A stretch of 64,000 nucleotides of DNA, taken from NCBI GenBank assembly GCA_902806575.1, contig CADCXD010000010.1, positions 2,418,001 to 2,482,000 of the forward strand, read 5' to 3'. The notes below the pieces were generated by a model that saw nothing but the letters and a program-made list of their open reading frames with translations, did not search any database and was not told the DNA's origin. Both the position numbers and the translations under genes were made by a program. Each line of letters opens with the position of its first letter. Position 1 is the first letter of the stretch. The stretch is from Jackrogersella multiformis (taxonomy: Eukaryota; Ascomycota; Sordariomycetes; Xylariales; Hypoxylaceae). Of the stretch, positions 54,047 to 64,000 are shown in pieces.

Positions 54047-57000
54047 CTAAAACGTCTCTGACTCTTGACTGATAACACTAGAAGGGCTGGCGACTGAGCC
54101 AAATGTGTCTATGTATCGAATTAGTAACGTGGGTCTTGAGTGCAAAGTCGAAAAGTAACCTACCTCGCTTCCGCCGTCTCTCATCCCTCTCTCCGTCCTC
54201 ACTGCCTCGACTTGGGGTCATCGCTCTAGGTCCACTAGGTCTTCGTGTTGGAACTCCCAGAGCTCCGCTCAGATTCCTGTTCTCAAATTTCGGGCTGCCA
54301 GAGTGATAACTTCCAGCGTGCGTCGCCGTGGCGGTACCGTAGCCACTCTCGACGCTATGGTGTGGCAGAGGACTGCCATGCTTCTTCTGCAGCTTATTCA
54401 CCCTGTCATGCTGAGGCGGAGTTTGCGTCAGTGCAGGTGAAGAGCCGTCAAGAGGTTCCTTGGGAGGTCGAGGCGGTCCCTGCGGGTTGGGCGAGGTCAT
54501 TTCTTGCCAGTTGTAATCATCCCCTTCAAGGTTCGAGTTCATTGCACTGTTATCGCTGTATCGATTGGTGTTCTGGGCAGGAAATCTGTGTAGTGAAGTA
54601 GCCGAACCAGCCCAGTCAGCTGATCTCGGAGACATCGGAGTGTCATAATCTTGCACTGAAGTCTCTAATGTCTTCCCGAAGGGTTCCGTTCGCCCGGGTC
54701 GCGGTTGCGGGTGCTGCAAGTTAAGCGAGTTGCGATGAACCCGGTATTTCGGATCTTCCGGAGTAGAGTATGGGATGGGTGCGCTGCTTTGCTGCATTGG
54801 GGGTTGCTGCATGGGAGTCATGGTAGGCAGGTTGTCGCCCATGGATGCTGGGCGGAGGTCTTGCTCCGAGAATCCAGAGTGTAACTTATCAGCCTCGTAT
54901 ACGCTCTGGTGGTGAAATTGTTCATAGTTTCCGAGATCCGAAGCTGATCGCGAAGGAGGGGGTTGTAGGAAGTCCTCAGGGGGGTCATGTTTCTTGGAGG
55001 TACCGCTGCTCCGGAATACACGCCCTAGGCTAGATGTTGTTGTCTCGGACCACCTCGAGATCTTAGGGAAGAAACTGGATGAGCCTCGTGACTTGTGTTT
55101 CTTGCTCTCCTCTGTCCGGGGAGTGTTCTCGTTGCTAACTGAATAGTTCTGGGCCTGCGGCGAATTTTGAGGTGGCGTGCCTAGAGGTACCGACCCGCCT
55201 CTTGGCTGCTCCCCGCTGGGAGACAACATTCCTCCGTGCATCTCATACTGGCTTGGTGGCGGCGCAGAATGGTCATGGTATTCACCCTCATCTTCGGGCA
55301 CAGTGCTGATGCGATGATCCGAGAATTTTCGCTCATTGCCCAACTTGTTAGAAGTTCCGCGGGACTGGGGTATCGACAGGTGTCCGGACTGGCTGGCATG
55401 GCTAGCTGTTGAGGTTCCAGCATGGCCTTCGGGTTCATAACCCCGATCTTGTTCGTACTGAACCTCAGGTTGAATATTCTCGATTGATTGAGCACGTGTG
55501 CTCATCGGGCCCATCGGGCCGTTGCTCTGATGCTTTAGATCGTTGACATCATCGAGTAGTTGATTCAGCAAGTCTTCGATTCTGCCGAGATCGTTCGCGC
55601 CTTTGGAGCCGAGGCCTTGAAGCGCTCGCCGAAGGAAGTTGCGTTTCTTGGTGTTTGCGTCTTCGATGCCGGCCTGAGAACCCCCTTGAATAGATCGAGC
55701 ACTGCTGCCGGGGAAAGGTCGCGGTCCACCGATGTAGCGTTTGACCGTCTTCTCCGTGTTGTCTTTCACTTCGTTGATAATTTGGTCTTCGCTGTCTGCC
55801 AACATCCTCTTGAGATCCTCGAAGGAGTTACGCATATCAGCAGCTGAACGAACAAGTGTGACAAGTATCTCGGTGTCTCTAGCACTTCGCTGCGCGTCGC
55901 GGACCATGAGCTGCATGACGATTAGCATACGTTAGCGCACATTTAAGATTTACTTACATGTTCCATCAGGGCGATGATATCTTTTGATTGAATCCTGTCG
56001 ATTCCAGTTCCGGTGGCGGGATCGTAGAGTGGCGTCCCCATTGCTTGGGAGAGACCCGCAAATTGTCTTGCGTCCTTTGGTGCGTAGAACGGATCCTCGG
56101 ACTCCCTGAGGTTAGATTGGTTCCGCATTGCAACATCTTTACCCTTAACATTAGGTCTGTCGCGGGCCTCGTTCGGTGCCGCGGAGATGTAGCCTTCATC
56201 GCCCCCTGTTATGCCGGGACTGCCAGTGTGAAAGCCTCCTCGGTAGGCATCTGTCCCGAAACCAGTTCCGCCTAGCATGTTCCCATCTACACCGGGAAGG
56301 TTGGCTATCGGGCTGGTTCCTTCGTAGGGGTTTGTGACTAAAGTATCTCGCTTACGGTCACCAGAAGTCCTCTGCCACTCCTCGTCCTGGTCCTGACTGG
56401 GTTGTCGGCTATGTGAAGTAGCGAGGGCCCCTGCGGTTGCCATGGTAGCTGCAGCAGCGGCGTCAGATATTCCAAGACCATGACTATTATCTGTCCTGCT
56501 CGCCTTTGGCGTCACGGGATCGTAGGAATATGATCTGTCGTAGGTCGGCGTTGGCTCTGCCGGCCAGTGATCTCTGTTTCCGTGTTGCGATCCACCGAGC
56601 GGCTCTTGCACAACCGAGGGGGTCTGTTCCCCATAGCCATACCCTATCTCTGGCATGGGATTATCTAAGTCTGGGAGGCCACTAGCTCCCAATCTTGGCT
56701 GGCCGTAGTCTGAAAGGCGATCAACGCTGTGGCGTGGGGTGGCGTCCGGTCGGTAACCGTCCTTGGCTCGCTCTTTGAAGGAGCGATTTCGCGAAACACC
56801 CTCGCCAACAAACTCGTCGTCCTGCACTTCGGCACCAGGGTTCTGCTGGCCCACAGCCTTGCGCTTAAGGGCTGCAGCCGCTGCTCGTTGAAGAGCAACA
56901 CTTGTGATGGCACTCTCGGAGGCGGTAGGGGAGTTGCGATACTTTGATCGAGGGACCTTTCGGCCGTATTCGTCCAGTTCATACTCGGAGAACTCTCTAG

Positions 57001-59497
57001 AGGCGGTTGAGGGATCACGCTCCCTTGATTGTGCCGGAGATTGGTTACGTTGCTGCTCGACTGCTTCATTACGACTCTCCACCGACCGCTTAGTAGGGCT
57101 TAGTCCCCTTAACCTAGCTTCGTCATCGTAAGAAAACTGCGAGTCGCGGTAGTCTTGTCTGGCACCTGTAGACCCGCTCAGGACAGAAGGATCAAGCTGC
57201 GATCCCTCGACTAGGGATGCTACAGCCGATTCGGGGGCAAAGTTTTGATGTACCATCTCGGGGTTTCCTCCAACGACATGAACCGCTTGTCCAGATGTCA
57301 CATGGTCTACTTCGCTATCTTCAGTGTACGCGGGATTTCTATAATCCAGGTCTGAATTTCCCACGCCACTTCCTTCGTCGACGAACTCACGACTTCGCAG
57401 ATTGCTAGGAACCGAACTTTGCGAGTGAAGGTCTCGGTCATGTTGCGGCGATTTCTCCGGTGATGAGATTTCACTTGTCGTATGTATCGTCCTCGAATCC
57501 CGGTAGCCGTGGACGTCGCTTTCTCCCTCCGTGAAGCCTGACACACTCTGAATAGGACTGAGTCCGCGTCTTTCTTGCTGATACGGAATATACCGTAAGG
57601 GAGCCGGTACATCCTGCGACCCATAGAAAGATTGTAGGGGTGGCTCGTCATCATACATGCCTGGCTCGGAGAGATGACCATTCTCGTCATAGTCTTCTTC
57701 GTACTCATCCCGACCGTGGTCTAGGTACCGGTTCCCGAACTCGTCAGTCCTATACTCTTCCTCTTGGTAATCGACATTTCCTTTTCGAGGAAGAGCTTTG
57801 AGGTCACCATGGGACACGTTGGCATGCTGAGCACCTATGCCCTGAATCGTGTGGGCTGGTGATCTCGAGGGAGACGGAGTTCTCTGGGTAGATTCCAAAG
57901 AAGTAACACCTCTGGTGACCTCTCGGACTGGCGTCAATTCTTCGCTCGCAGAGTGAGGCCTGTCCGTCTCTGCTGATAATATCGAGGTTCGCGTCATATC
58001 GGATGGGTTGATTTCACTCTGAAGAGGCATGGGTGGTACCACCTCATGCTCAGCTGCCTCATATTCATCAGCGTATCTTTCACCGTTGTCACGCTTCGGA
58101 GTCTCTGCGCGTCTCCTCCGCCGTTGCCTCTTTTCATCACCTCTTGACCTCGATCGTAGCGTAGCACCTTCAACTGCAGCACCCAGGGCAGCATCCGCAA
58201 GAGTATCGCGGTTGCGACGGGGTGTGAGATCTTCATCTTGCACGTCTTCGGTAACAGTGACATGTTCGATACTGCTCTGGGGTGACAAGTCGTTTCTGGC
58301 TTCTCTATCTCGTCTATCTTTCGACTTAGTTGATTGTGTCGTATCGGCGGATTTCCTCTTTGCCGCAGCAGAAATATCTTCGCGAGAGGCTGACGTGAGG
58401 CTCGAGAGTGAATCCCGATCTTTGCTCCGCCGAGTTTCTCGTTGGCTTCGTTCTCTCTTGATAGCATCCAACTCCGGTAGGATGAGCCGCCGGATGGCAT
58501 CTTCGACTGTCTCTAACAGTTTCGGATTGTTTATCGATACCTTAGACGAGGAATGTGAATCATAAGAGCGGTGGCTGGCGGTTATTTGCGACGAGAGATT
58601 GCTCGAATCAGCAACTGAGACCATGGATTCCTTGTTGCTCCCCTTAGATTTGCGCTTTTCATTTTCCTTATCACCTGAGCTGCCTGTCCTACTCTTCGAT
58701 TTGTGTCTTCGTTCCGGCTTGCTTGCCTTCTCGACTGCCTTTTGCATGACACTCCGATCGTGACTGGAATTCCGAACCTTGCGATTCACCTTCTCGGTTG
58801 TAGGCCGAGCCGGACTTCTAGCACGCTTCTCATTCGGCGCGAATGAGGCGTCACCAGAGCCATCTAGAAAACTATCGGTGGGAATGGCGGATATGTCGGA
58901 CATGTTGGTCGAATGATACGCGGAGGCTTTGCTGTCGGCGGCGGGTATGAGCGGACTCGATACCTTTCGCCGGCGATGATGGCTTCTCGTATCGATTTCG
59001 ACTTCTATAGGGTTGCGAGAGACGTTGGACTCTTCGGTGGCAGATGCGTAGGAGTGCATACTCCTTGCGTCTTCCGGGTCCGTCATGTCTAACTCGCTTC
59101 GGGTGATGTTTGGGCTTGCGGTTGCCCTCCTCGAGTGAGAAGTCTTTCTCGTACTCTTAGTCTCGGTGATCTGAATATGGTCGTTTCTCCCGCGGGTTTT
59201 GGAAGGAGTCAGGCGGACGCGGACGCTAGGTTTGCGCTCAGTAGAACCAGAACCACCGGAAGTACTGCTCTTCCCTCCTTCGAAGTATTCAATCAGGAGA
59301 GAGGTCTGGGAGCGATTAGGTCTATGACCACGGGTCTTTATTGTGACAGGTGTTCCGTCGTCCGGAAGGGAATAGTGCGATCTTTCGTCGTCGGCAGGTT
59401 TGGACACATCGGATACAGCGACTTCGGTAGGGGAAATAATGGACTCGGTCTCGGTCGGAGCGGGTAACGGGGGTGCTGTTCTCGAGTCTACTCCCAT
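54047..59497 (-). CDS. Very large intrinsically disordered protein
   Basis: Three exons (55958-59497, 54164-55910, 54047-54108) join in phase to 1782 residues. The introns are 47 bp (GTAAGT..CATGCAG) and 55 bp (GTAGGT, branch TACTAAT, ..CATAG); the last exon gives a short C-terminus ending SQESETF rather than a read-through end. Most of the protein is low-complexity Ser/Arg/Glu-rich with polar repeats. Short ordered islands are LLIEYFEGGK, LLETVEDAIRRLILPELDAI and a longer predicted coiled coil around DTEILVTLVRSAADMRNSFE to EDQIINEVKDNTEKTVKRY. There are no enzyme motifs. Size and composition recall scaffold-like fungal proteins (for example septal-pore-associated or cortical proteins), but no homology can be claimed. 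Confidence 0.85.
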
Positions 59498-62400
59498 TTT
59501 GCTGCCCGAGTATGTGTCCAGTTGTCAAGTTATGCGGCCTCGCCTCTACTTGATTGGCCGCTTCTCCTCCCTGGCCAATCCTCTCGCTGCTTCGTTGTAT
59601 TTACCCCAGCGAGTGGTCCAGCGGTGAAGGGTATCGGTGCTAGGTGATGGGATATATTAAGGTACGGTTAAGAATCCGGACCTAATAAGATCGGATGGTT
59701 CGCGCAAGTATCGATTGACAACTCATGGGAATGCGAGTGGAAAATGCGAAGGCTAGGTACGATGTATGAGTTAACGGGTACTCAAAACAATGGCAAGAGG
59801 TTCGCACGACGAGATCATTTGAAGTCGAAGACGATAATGGAGACAATTCACTGATGATGTCGCAGTGAACAAATATTACGAATTGATACCGGAGCGCCGA
59901 AAGATAAAATAAAAAAATAAAACAAAACGATAAGATAGGAAGAAACTGAGGAAACTGAGAATACAATTTCGGTTGATGATGGTAGAATTTGGGGGATGTT
60001 TGGTGAGGGAAAAGCTATTAACCTAGAGCTTCAGCTCTGTTCTTTTTCTATTATATCCCAGCCCCCTCAATTGCGCCAGGGCGGCCACACGCATACAGAC
60101 ATACACTAACTACACACAACCAGGCCCGCACTATACGGATATAGGCCGTATAAGGGAAGGAACAAAATGGAAAAATGGAAAAATAAGGCAGTAATTATGT
60201 TAAGAATTGGATATGATGATGATATGAATATTTATTATTCGTGGACTCATAGGAGAATTTGATACATACTTACAAGATATTCAACACTCGGTACCCTATT
60301 AGAAGATACAGTGTTGCGGCTTTGAGTGCAGCGCAGCGCAGCGCAGCACACTAGTCGAGGATGCGAACTCGACTCGACCATGTACCTTTTTTCTTCCCAC
60401 TCTTTTCTTCCCCTTCTGTCTTTTTATTCACTCTCCCTTGTGTTGGTCGTCCGGGTGAGTGCAAGTATGAGTGTGAGTGGGCTTAGCAGGTGAGATGCCA
60501 CTGTCTTTCTTGCAGGACGATGCGTATCAAACTCGTCTGTCTCGTCCAATACAACAAAAGAGTTGTCGTTAGACCGAGCGCAAGCCTTGAAAGGCTCCCT
60601 CCTCGATTTGGCGGTAGGGGAATTGAGAGTCGTGGGGGGGAGGGGAGGGAGAAAAGGACGATAATAGGCTTATGAGAACTTTGTTATTATTGTCGAGAAG
60701 AAAAACTGGCGAGAGACTGGAGCTTTGAGAGGGGGGGCTCTGCTTAGGGAACCTTGGAACCTAGAAACCTAGGAACCTTGGAAAGTTTGGAAACTTGCAT
60801 GGGGGCATGGGGGGTCGAAGTTTGATGCGTTGGCCCTGCTTGAATGGTTTAACCAATAGCGTGACGGAACTGGACCCTGACAGGAAAGCTGACAGGGACG
60901 GTCCGGCTGCAATGGGATGACAAGGAGGTCGGGGTTACCCTAAGAAGCTTTTCAAAGCTTTTCAAACCTGGAAATACTGGACATCCACCATGAATGGGAT
61001 CGCAATTGCTGTGTGATTACTCCTAAGGTTCCTTCCTTTTTGGGGGATATTATTTATAGGCTAGGTAGGTACCTAGGTAAGCTTTGAATATTATTTATTT
61101 TTAATAAAATCCGTCATTTATGTAAACCTACAATATCCAAATGAGGCCCGCATTGAAGGACAATGTCCAACAGTGCATACCAACTTATGTACTTATGTGA
61201 CGTCGATTTCAGATTTGACTTCTAAAAAATATAATTTACTCATGGATGAGTCAAAATATTATAACAAGTATATTCCCAGTATATTCAATACACTAATCAG
61301 CTGGCTGCCGTACTATGGAGAGGTTGGTGAAGCTATTGATTTGTTTACCAACGACCCGGCTCCGTTTGCTGCCCAAGGAGGTCCTCTTTCTTTTATTATG
61401 GTTATGATTATTTATTTACATCGACCCAGATATCTAGGACCGTAGTCTCATGAAACTAAATTGGTCCCGCAATGTGGCTCCTGCGTTCTTTGGCTGGGTG
61501 ACGATCTAGTTTTCGACGGCTCGATCATGATGTGCAACTCTCTCCACCCGTCCACTGCGTCCGGATTTCCGTTTGGACCCGTTTTGACCAGAGCTTGACC
61601 AACGCCTCGGCAAATGCCATTATGCCCCAAGGGCAGCAGGGCTAGCTAAATCCACTAGACCGATCAGTGATCAGTGACGAACTTGACCCAAACTTCATAC
61701 CTACCTCCTAGGTACTTACTCCAGTAAATTCAGCAGACGAATCGGTTCGACAAGCTGCTAAACATATTCTCCGTTCCAGTCCGTCATCCATCTTGATTCC
61801 TTCCCCATATGGGGTGATGATCATATCGTAATCATCGTAATTGCAGCGAGCCTACGGGAGCCTCTACACTCACCGACTTCTCTATCTCGCCCCTTTGCCC
61901 CTCTCCAATCCCGCGTCTTGAAATAAATCATCGCTAGGCCGGAACAGAATGTGATTAGATATTCCATATACCCTACAGAGTCGCACCGGCAGCCACTTGA
62001 TCCATAGAGGTACCTAGGCTTATACACTACATAGGGAGGTATGTAAGGTATATGGTAGGAGCATCAATCTCATGCTAGTCACAGCCCCCGATGCACAATC
62101 ACGCTGCCATCCGATCTGCGTCAAACCTCATGTAATGCTACTTCGCAGAACTCGTGCTGCCCACGGTACCTACAATTACTACGATTGTGCATATTGCACC
62201 GGAGCCTACAGGACTGCCCTGCGTCTGTCCAGTCGCTGTCCTCGCGGGATATTTCATCATTAACCAACATTAAACCCCAGTGGTTCGAGAAGGGAAGAAA
62301 AGAGACGTTACGTCCGAGTTCAATATAACCTGGATACACTGCTACAGCAGCATGGACTTCGAATACTAGGAGCCAACATCGCCGCAGCCACTCACGGTTC

Positions 62401-63421
62401 TGCCATTGATGTTCACCTGGGCACCCAGCTACGGTTTGTATGGTCCGGCAATGCCTTTGTAAGGTACAAACTGGTTAGAGTGGCGAATAAAATGTGTGTC
62501 TCGCTCCTTTGCATTCGGGGCTTAGGTTCCTAGTCCTGCCGTGACATTGAGGAGTTGGGAAGTTGGCTACCTCTTAGATCGCACCGTTATTAAGGCACGC
62601 CCCTCGGAGTTCAACTGTTTGATTCAAAGCCACGTTCCCAGGTCAAGAGCTTGCATTTGACAAATAGGTATATGCATATTATATATATTATATATTAAAA
62701 TCAGTACCTACCTATTTAGGGACCTTAGATAGGTAAACGGGCATAATGTCAATGTATGTTTTATGTGTCTTCTTTCTCCTTTCTCCTATTAAGTAGTAGG
62801 CAGGCTATGCTATCCATTGACACCCGATCTCTTCACAATTTATATATGGACCGCCACATACATTCCCCCATCTCTCCCGCCGGGCATCCTATAACATGCA
62901 CGCAGCCTTTTACTTTGGCATACATGGAACCAACTACCCAGATAGCTATCAGGGACGGTATACCACCAACTCTACTTTCGGCTATGTACCTTTACCTCTC
63001 TCATAATTAGGTAGGTACTTTCAAGGTTACGACATGTACAAAGTAAGGGTACGCCCCTAGGTATGAGAAATGTCGCCTCAAATAGCAGACTTCAACTGGG
63101 CGACCTTACAAATTGGGGTAGCACAAGACATGCGGATAGCCGCGTGAATGTCACGTATCATGGATGTTTCCTATCAGAGGCATTCTGTGAAAAGTATAAT
63201 GTAGCTTGGGACTACAAAACGAAAGCAAATGTTTATTCACGATCTACTCCAGAGCTAGGTAGTAGCGATGATGCTGGTAGTGACGTGTATCGCCAAAGTC
63301 TGTTAACCGGGATGGGTGAATGGGTATCTAGGTATAGGAACCTGCTGCTCCAAAGAAACCAAGGATTCTGGTTATGTGGGAAATTTTTGGTCCTGCACCT
63401 AATAGTGATGTCTCAAAATAC
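59498..63421. other. 3.9-kb gene-poor region
   Basis: No supported gene. The left part is the promoter/leader of the large disordered-protein gene, with CT-rich runs (plus strand about 60385-60440) and a GCAGC microsatellite (60328-60347). ORFs at 61173-61445 and 63063-63548 lack coding character; the latter overlaps the 3' end of the minus-strand IFRD gene. CCTAGGTA motifs occur near 61064 and 62011. Confidence 0.5.
60328..60347. repeat. (GCAGC)4 microsatellite
   Basis: Four exact GCAGC units in tandem, 0.8 kb upstream of the start of the large disordered-protein gene. It may lie in its leader or promoter. Confidence 0.95.
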
Positions 63422-64000
63422 TCAATCTGAAAACCCCTTCAAGCCTCTCTTTCGTCCATGTTTGTCGGACTTGTCTTTTGATGGTGCTGAGACATATTCG
63501 GTTTTGGCGCCGCTCAGCAGATCTCTAACTACGGGATTGTTCAAGTAGTGATTGGCAAGACCACCTCCGAGTATGGATTTGAGCATTCCTATACGTGCCG
63601 ATAGAGACCATGTGTCAATGACGATGCTGATATTCTGGATTCGAAGCTTTTGTCGATAGCCGTATTCTTGGTAGTCGCTGTTGAAGTCTGCTTTGTTGCC
63701 GCCAGTGTGAGGATTGCTTGCAAAGCGTCGGGCGGTTGAATACCCAGGGCCTTTGCCGTGCTCAAGAGAGGTTACGACGCTCGTGAAACTGCTATGAAGC
63801 TGTCTTCTGTCACGCTTGGATATAGACTTTGAAGATTCTCTTGTGAGCGCATTCATGCGTCGAAGAAGCGAATCCTGGTCATAACGCATGTTCCAAGTCT
63901 CTCCTGTTTCTGCCTCGTAGTCGCGTGCACTTTCCAAAAGCAAGGCAATGCTTGATCCGGCAGCAATCTGAACGTCAACGTCGCTGCTATCAAGCTGTTC
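63422..64000 (-). CDS. IFRD-domain protein, C-terminal part (5' end beyond window)
   Basis: The minus-strand frame is open from 64000 to the stop at 63422 (192 codons), so the N-terminal part lies outside. It begins VQIAAGSSIALLLESARDYE, then LRRMNALTRESSKSISKRDR, then RRQLHSSFTSVVTSLEHGKG. This is the pattern of the interferon-related developmental regulator (IFRD) family: a repeat ending in AAGxxIALLxE, a basic K-x2-KRDRR motif, and an RxxF-type segment. After it come LRIQNISIVIDTWSLSARIG and FLSGAKTEYV-like sequence (here LLSGAKTEYV), with a basic tail. Family members are transcriptional or translational co-regulators in the nucleus/cytosol. No intron seen in the visible part. Confidence 0.88.
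   Translation of the reverse strand, partial: EQLDSSDVDVQIAAGSSIALLLESARDYEAETGETWNMRYDQDSLLRRMNALTRESSKSISKRDRRQLHSSFTSVVTSLEHGKGPGYSTARRFASNPHTGGNKADFNSDYQEYGYRQKLRIQNISIVIDTWSLSARIGMLKSILGGGLANHYLNNPVVRDLLSGAKTEYVSAPSKDKSDKHGRKRGLKGFSD

Noticed and set aside
60328..60347. CRISPR-like or regulatory array at GCAGC repeats
   Set aside because: Only four 5-bp units without spacers: a simple microsatellite; no CRISPR array occurs anywhere in the window.
63063..63548. 161-codon plus-strand ORF
   Set aside because: Overlaps the 3' end of the minus-strand IFRD gene, has no recognisable domain and lacks splice-linked neighbours.

Overview
The window comes from a filamentous ascomycete. Genes are split by short introns (about 50-100 bp) with GT..AG ends, and the gene set is typical of Pezizomycotina: the conidiation regulator WetA, a HET-domain protein, an AA9 lytic polysaccharide monooxygenase, a GH11 xylanase and a SUR7/PalI-like membrane protein. 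A Sordariomycete (perhaps Xylariales-like) is my best guess, but that is inference. Intergenic DNA is AT-richer and dotted with palindromes built from CCTAGG and GGTACC.

Layout. 0-0.9 kb: 3' part of a P450. 2.3-5.8 kb: spt16 (FACT histone chaperone). 6.5-9.7 kb: AA9 LPMO and an AIF/FSP1-like flavoprotein, both on the minus strand. 10.6-24.8 kb: an accessory block with a HET protein, a tandem kinase-pseudokinase, a CorA-like membrane protein and a kinase-TPR-beta-domain fusion. 25.5-28.8 kb: SUR7/PalI-like protein and an unknown protein. 28.8-33.4 kb: gene-poor. 33.4-38.0 kb: unknown protein and wetA. 39.4-42.8 kb: small hypothetical gene and a 12-exon GMP synthase. 43.5-44.4 kb: GH11 xylanase. 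45.2-48.2 kb: a gasdermin-like protein divergent from an ankyrin-subtilisin protease whose frame is broken twice. 49.5-52.8 kb: MYND-finger protein and an MDR oxidoreductase with a one-base frameshift in a homopolymer. 54.0-59.5 kb: a 1782-residue disordered protein. 59.5-63.4 kb: gene-poor. 63.4 kb to the end: the C-terminal part of an IFRD-domain protein.

How parts may work together. The most interesting unit is the gasdermin-like gene with its divergent subtilisin-like protease. It has the architecture of the Podospora anserina het-Q1/het-Q2 cell-death pair, in which the protease removes a short C-terminal tail from the pore-forming protein. Here the effector reads as intact while the protease carries a 14-bp tandem duplication and a 4-bp frame change, so the pair may be a decayed or polymorphic allele. 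The 10.6-24.8 kb block has the gene types (HET, kinases, TPR protein) often found in fungal non-self recognition or stress-signalling regions. Housekeeping genes (spt16, GMP synthase, IFRD, wetA) surround these accessory genes. Exon models were assembled by eye from splice consensus, reading phase and family similarity; no database search was run.
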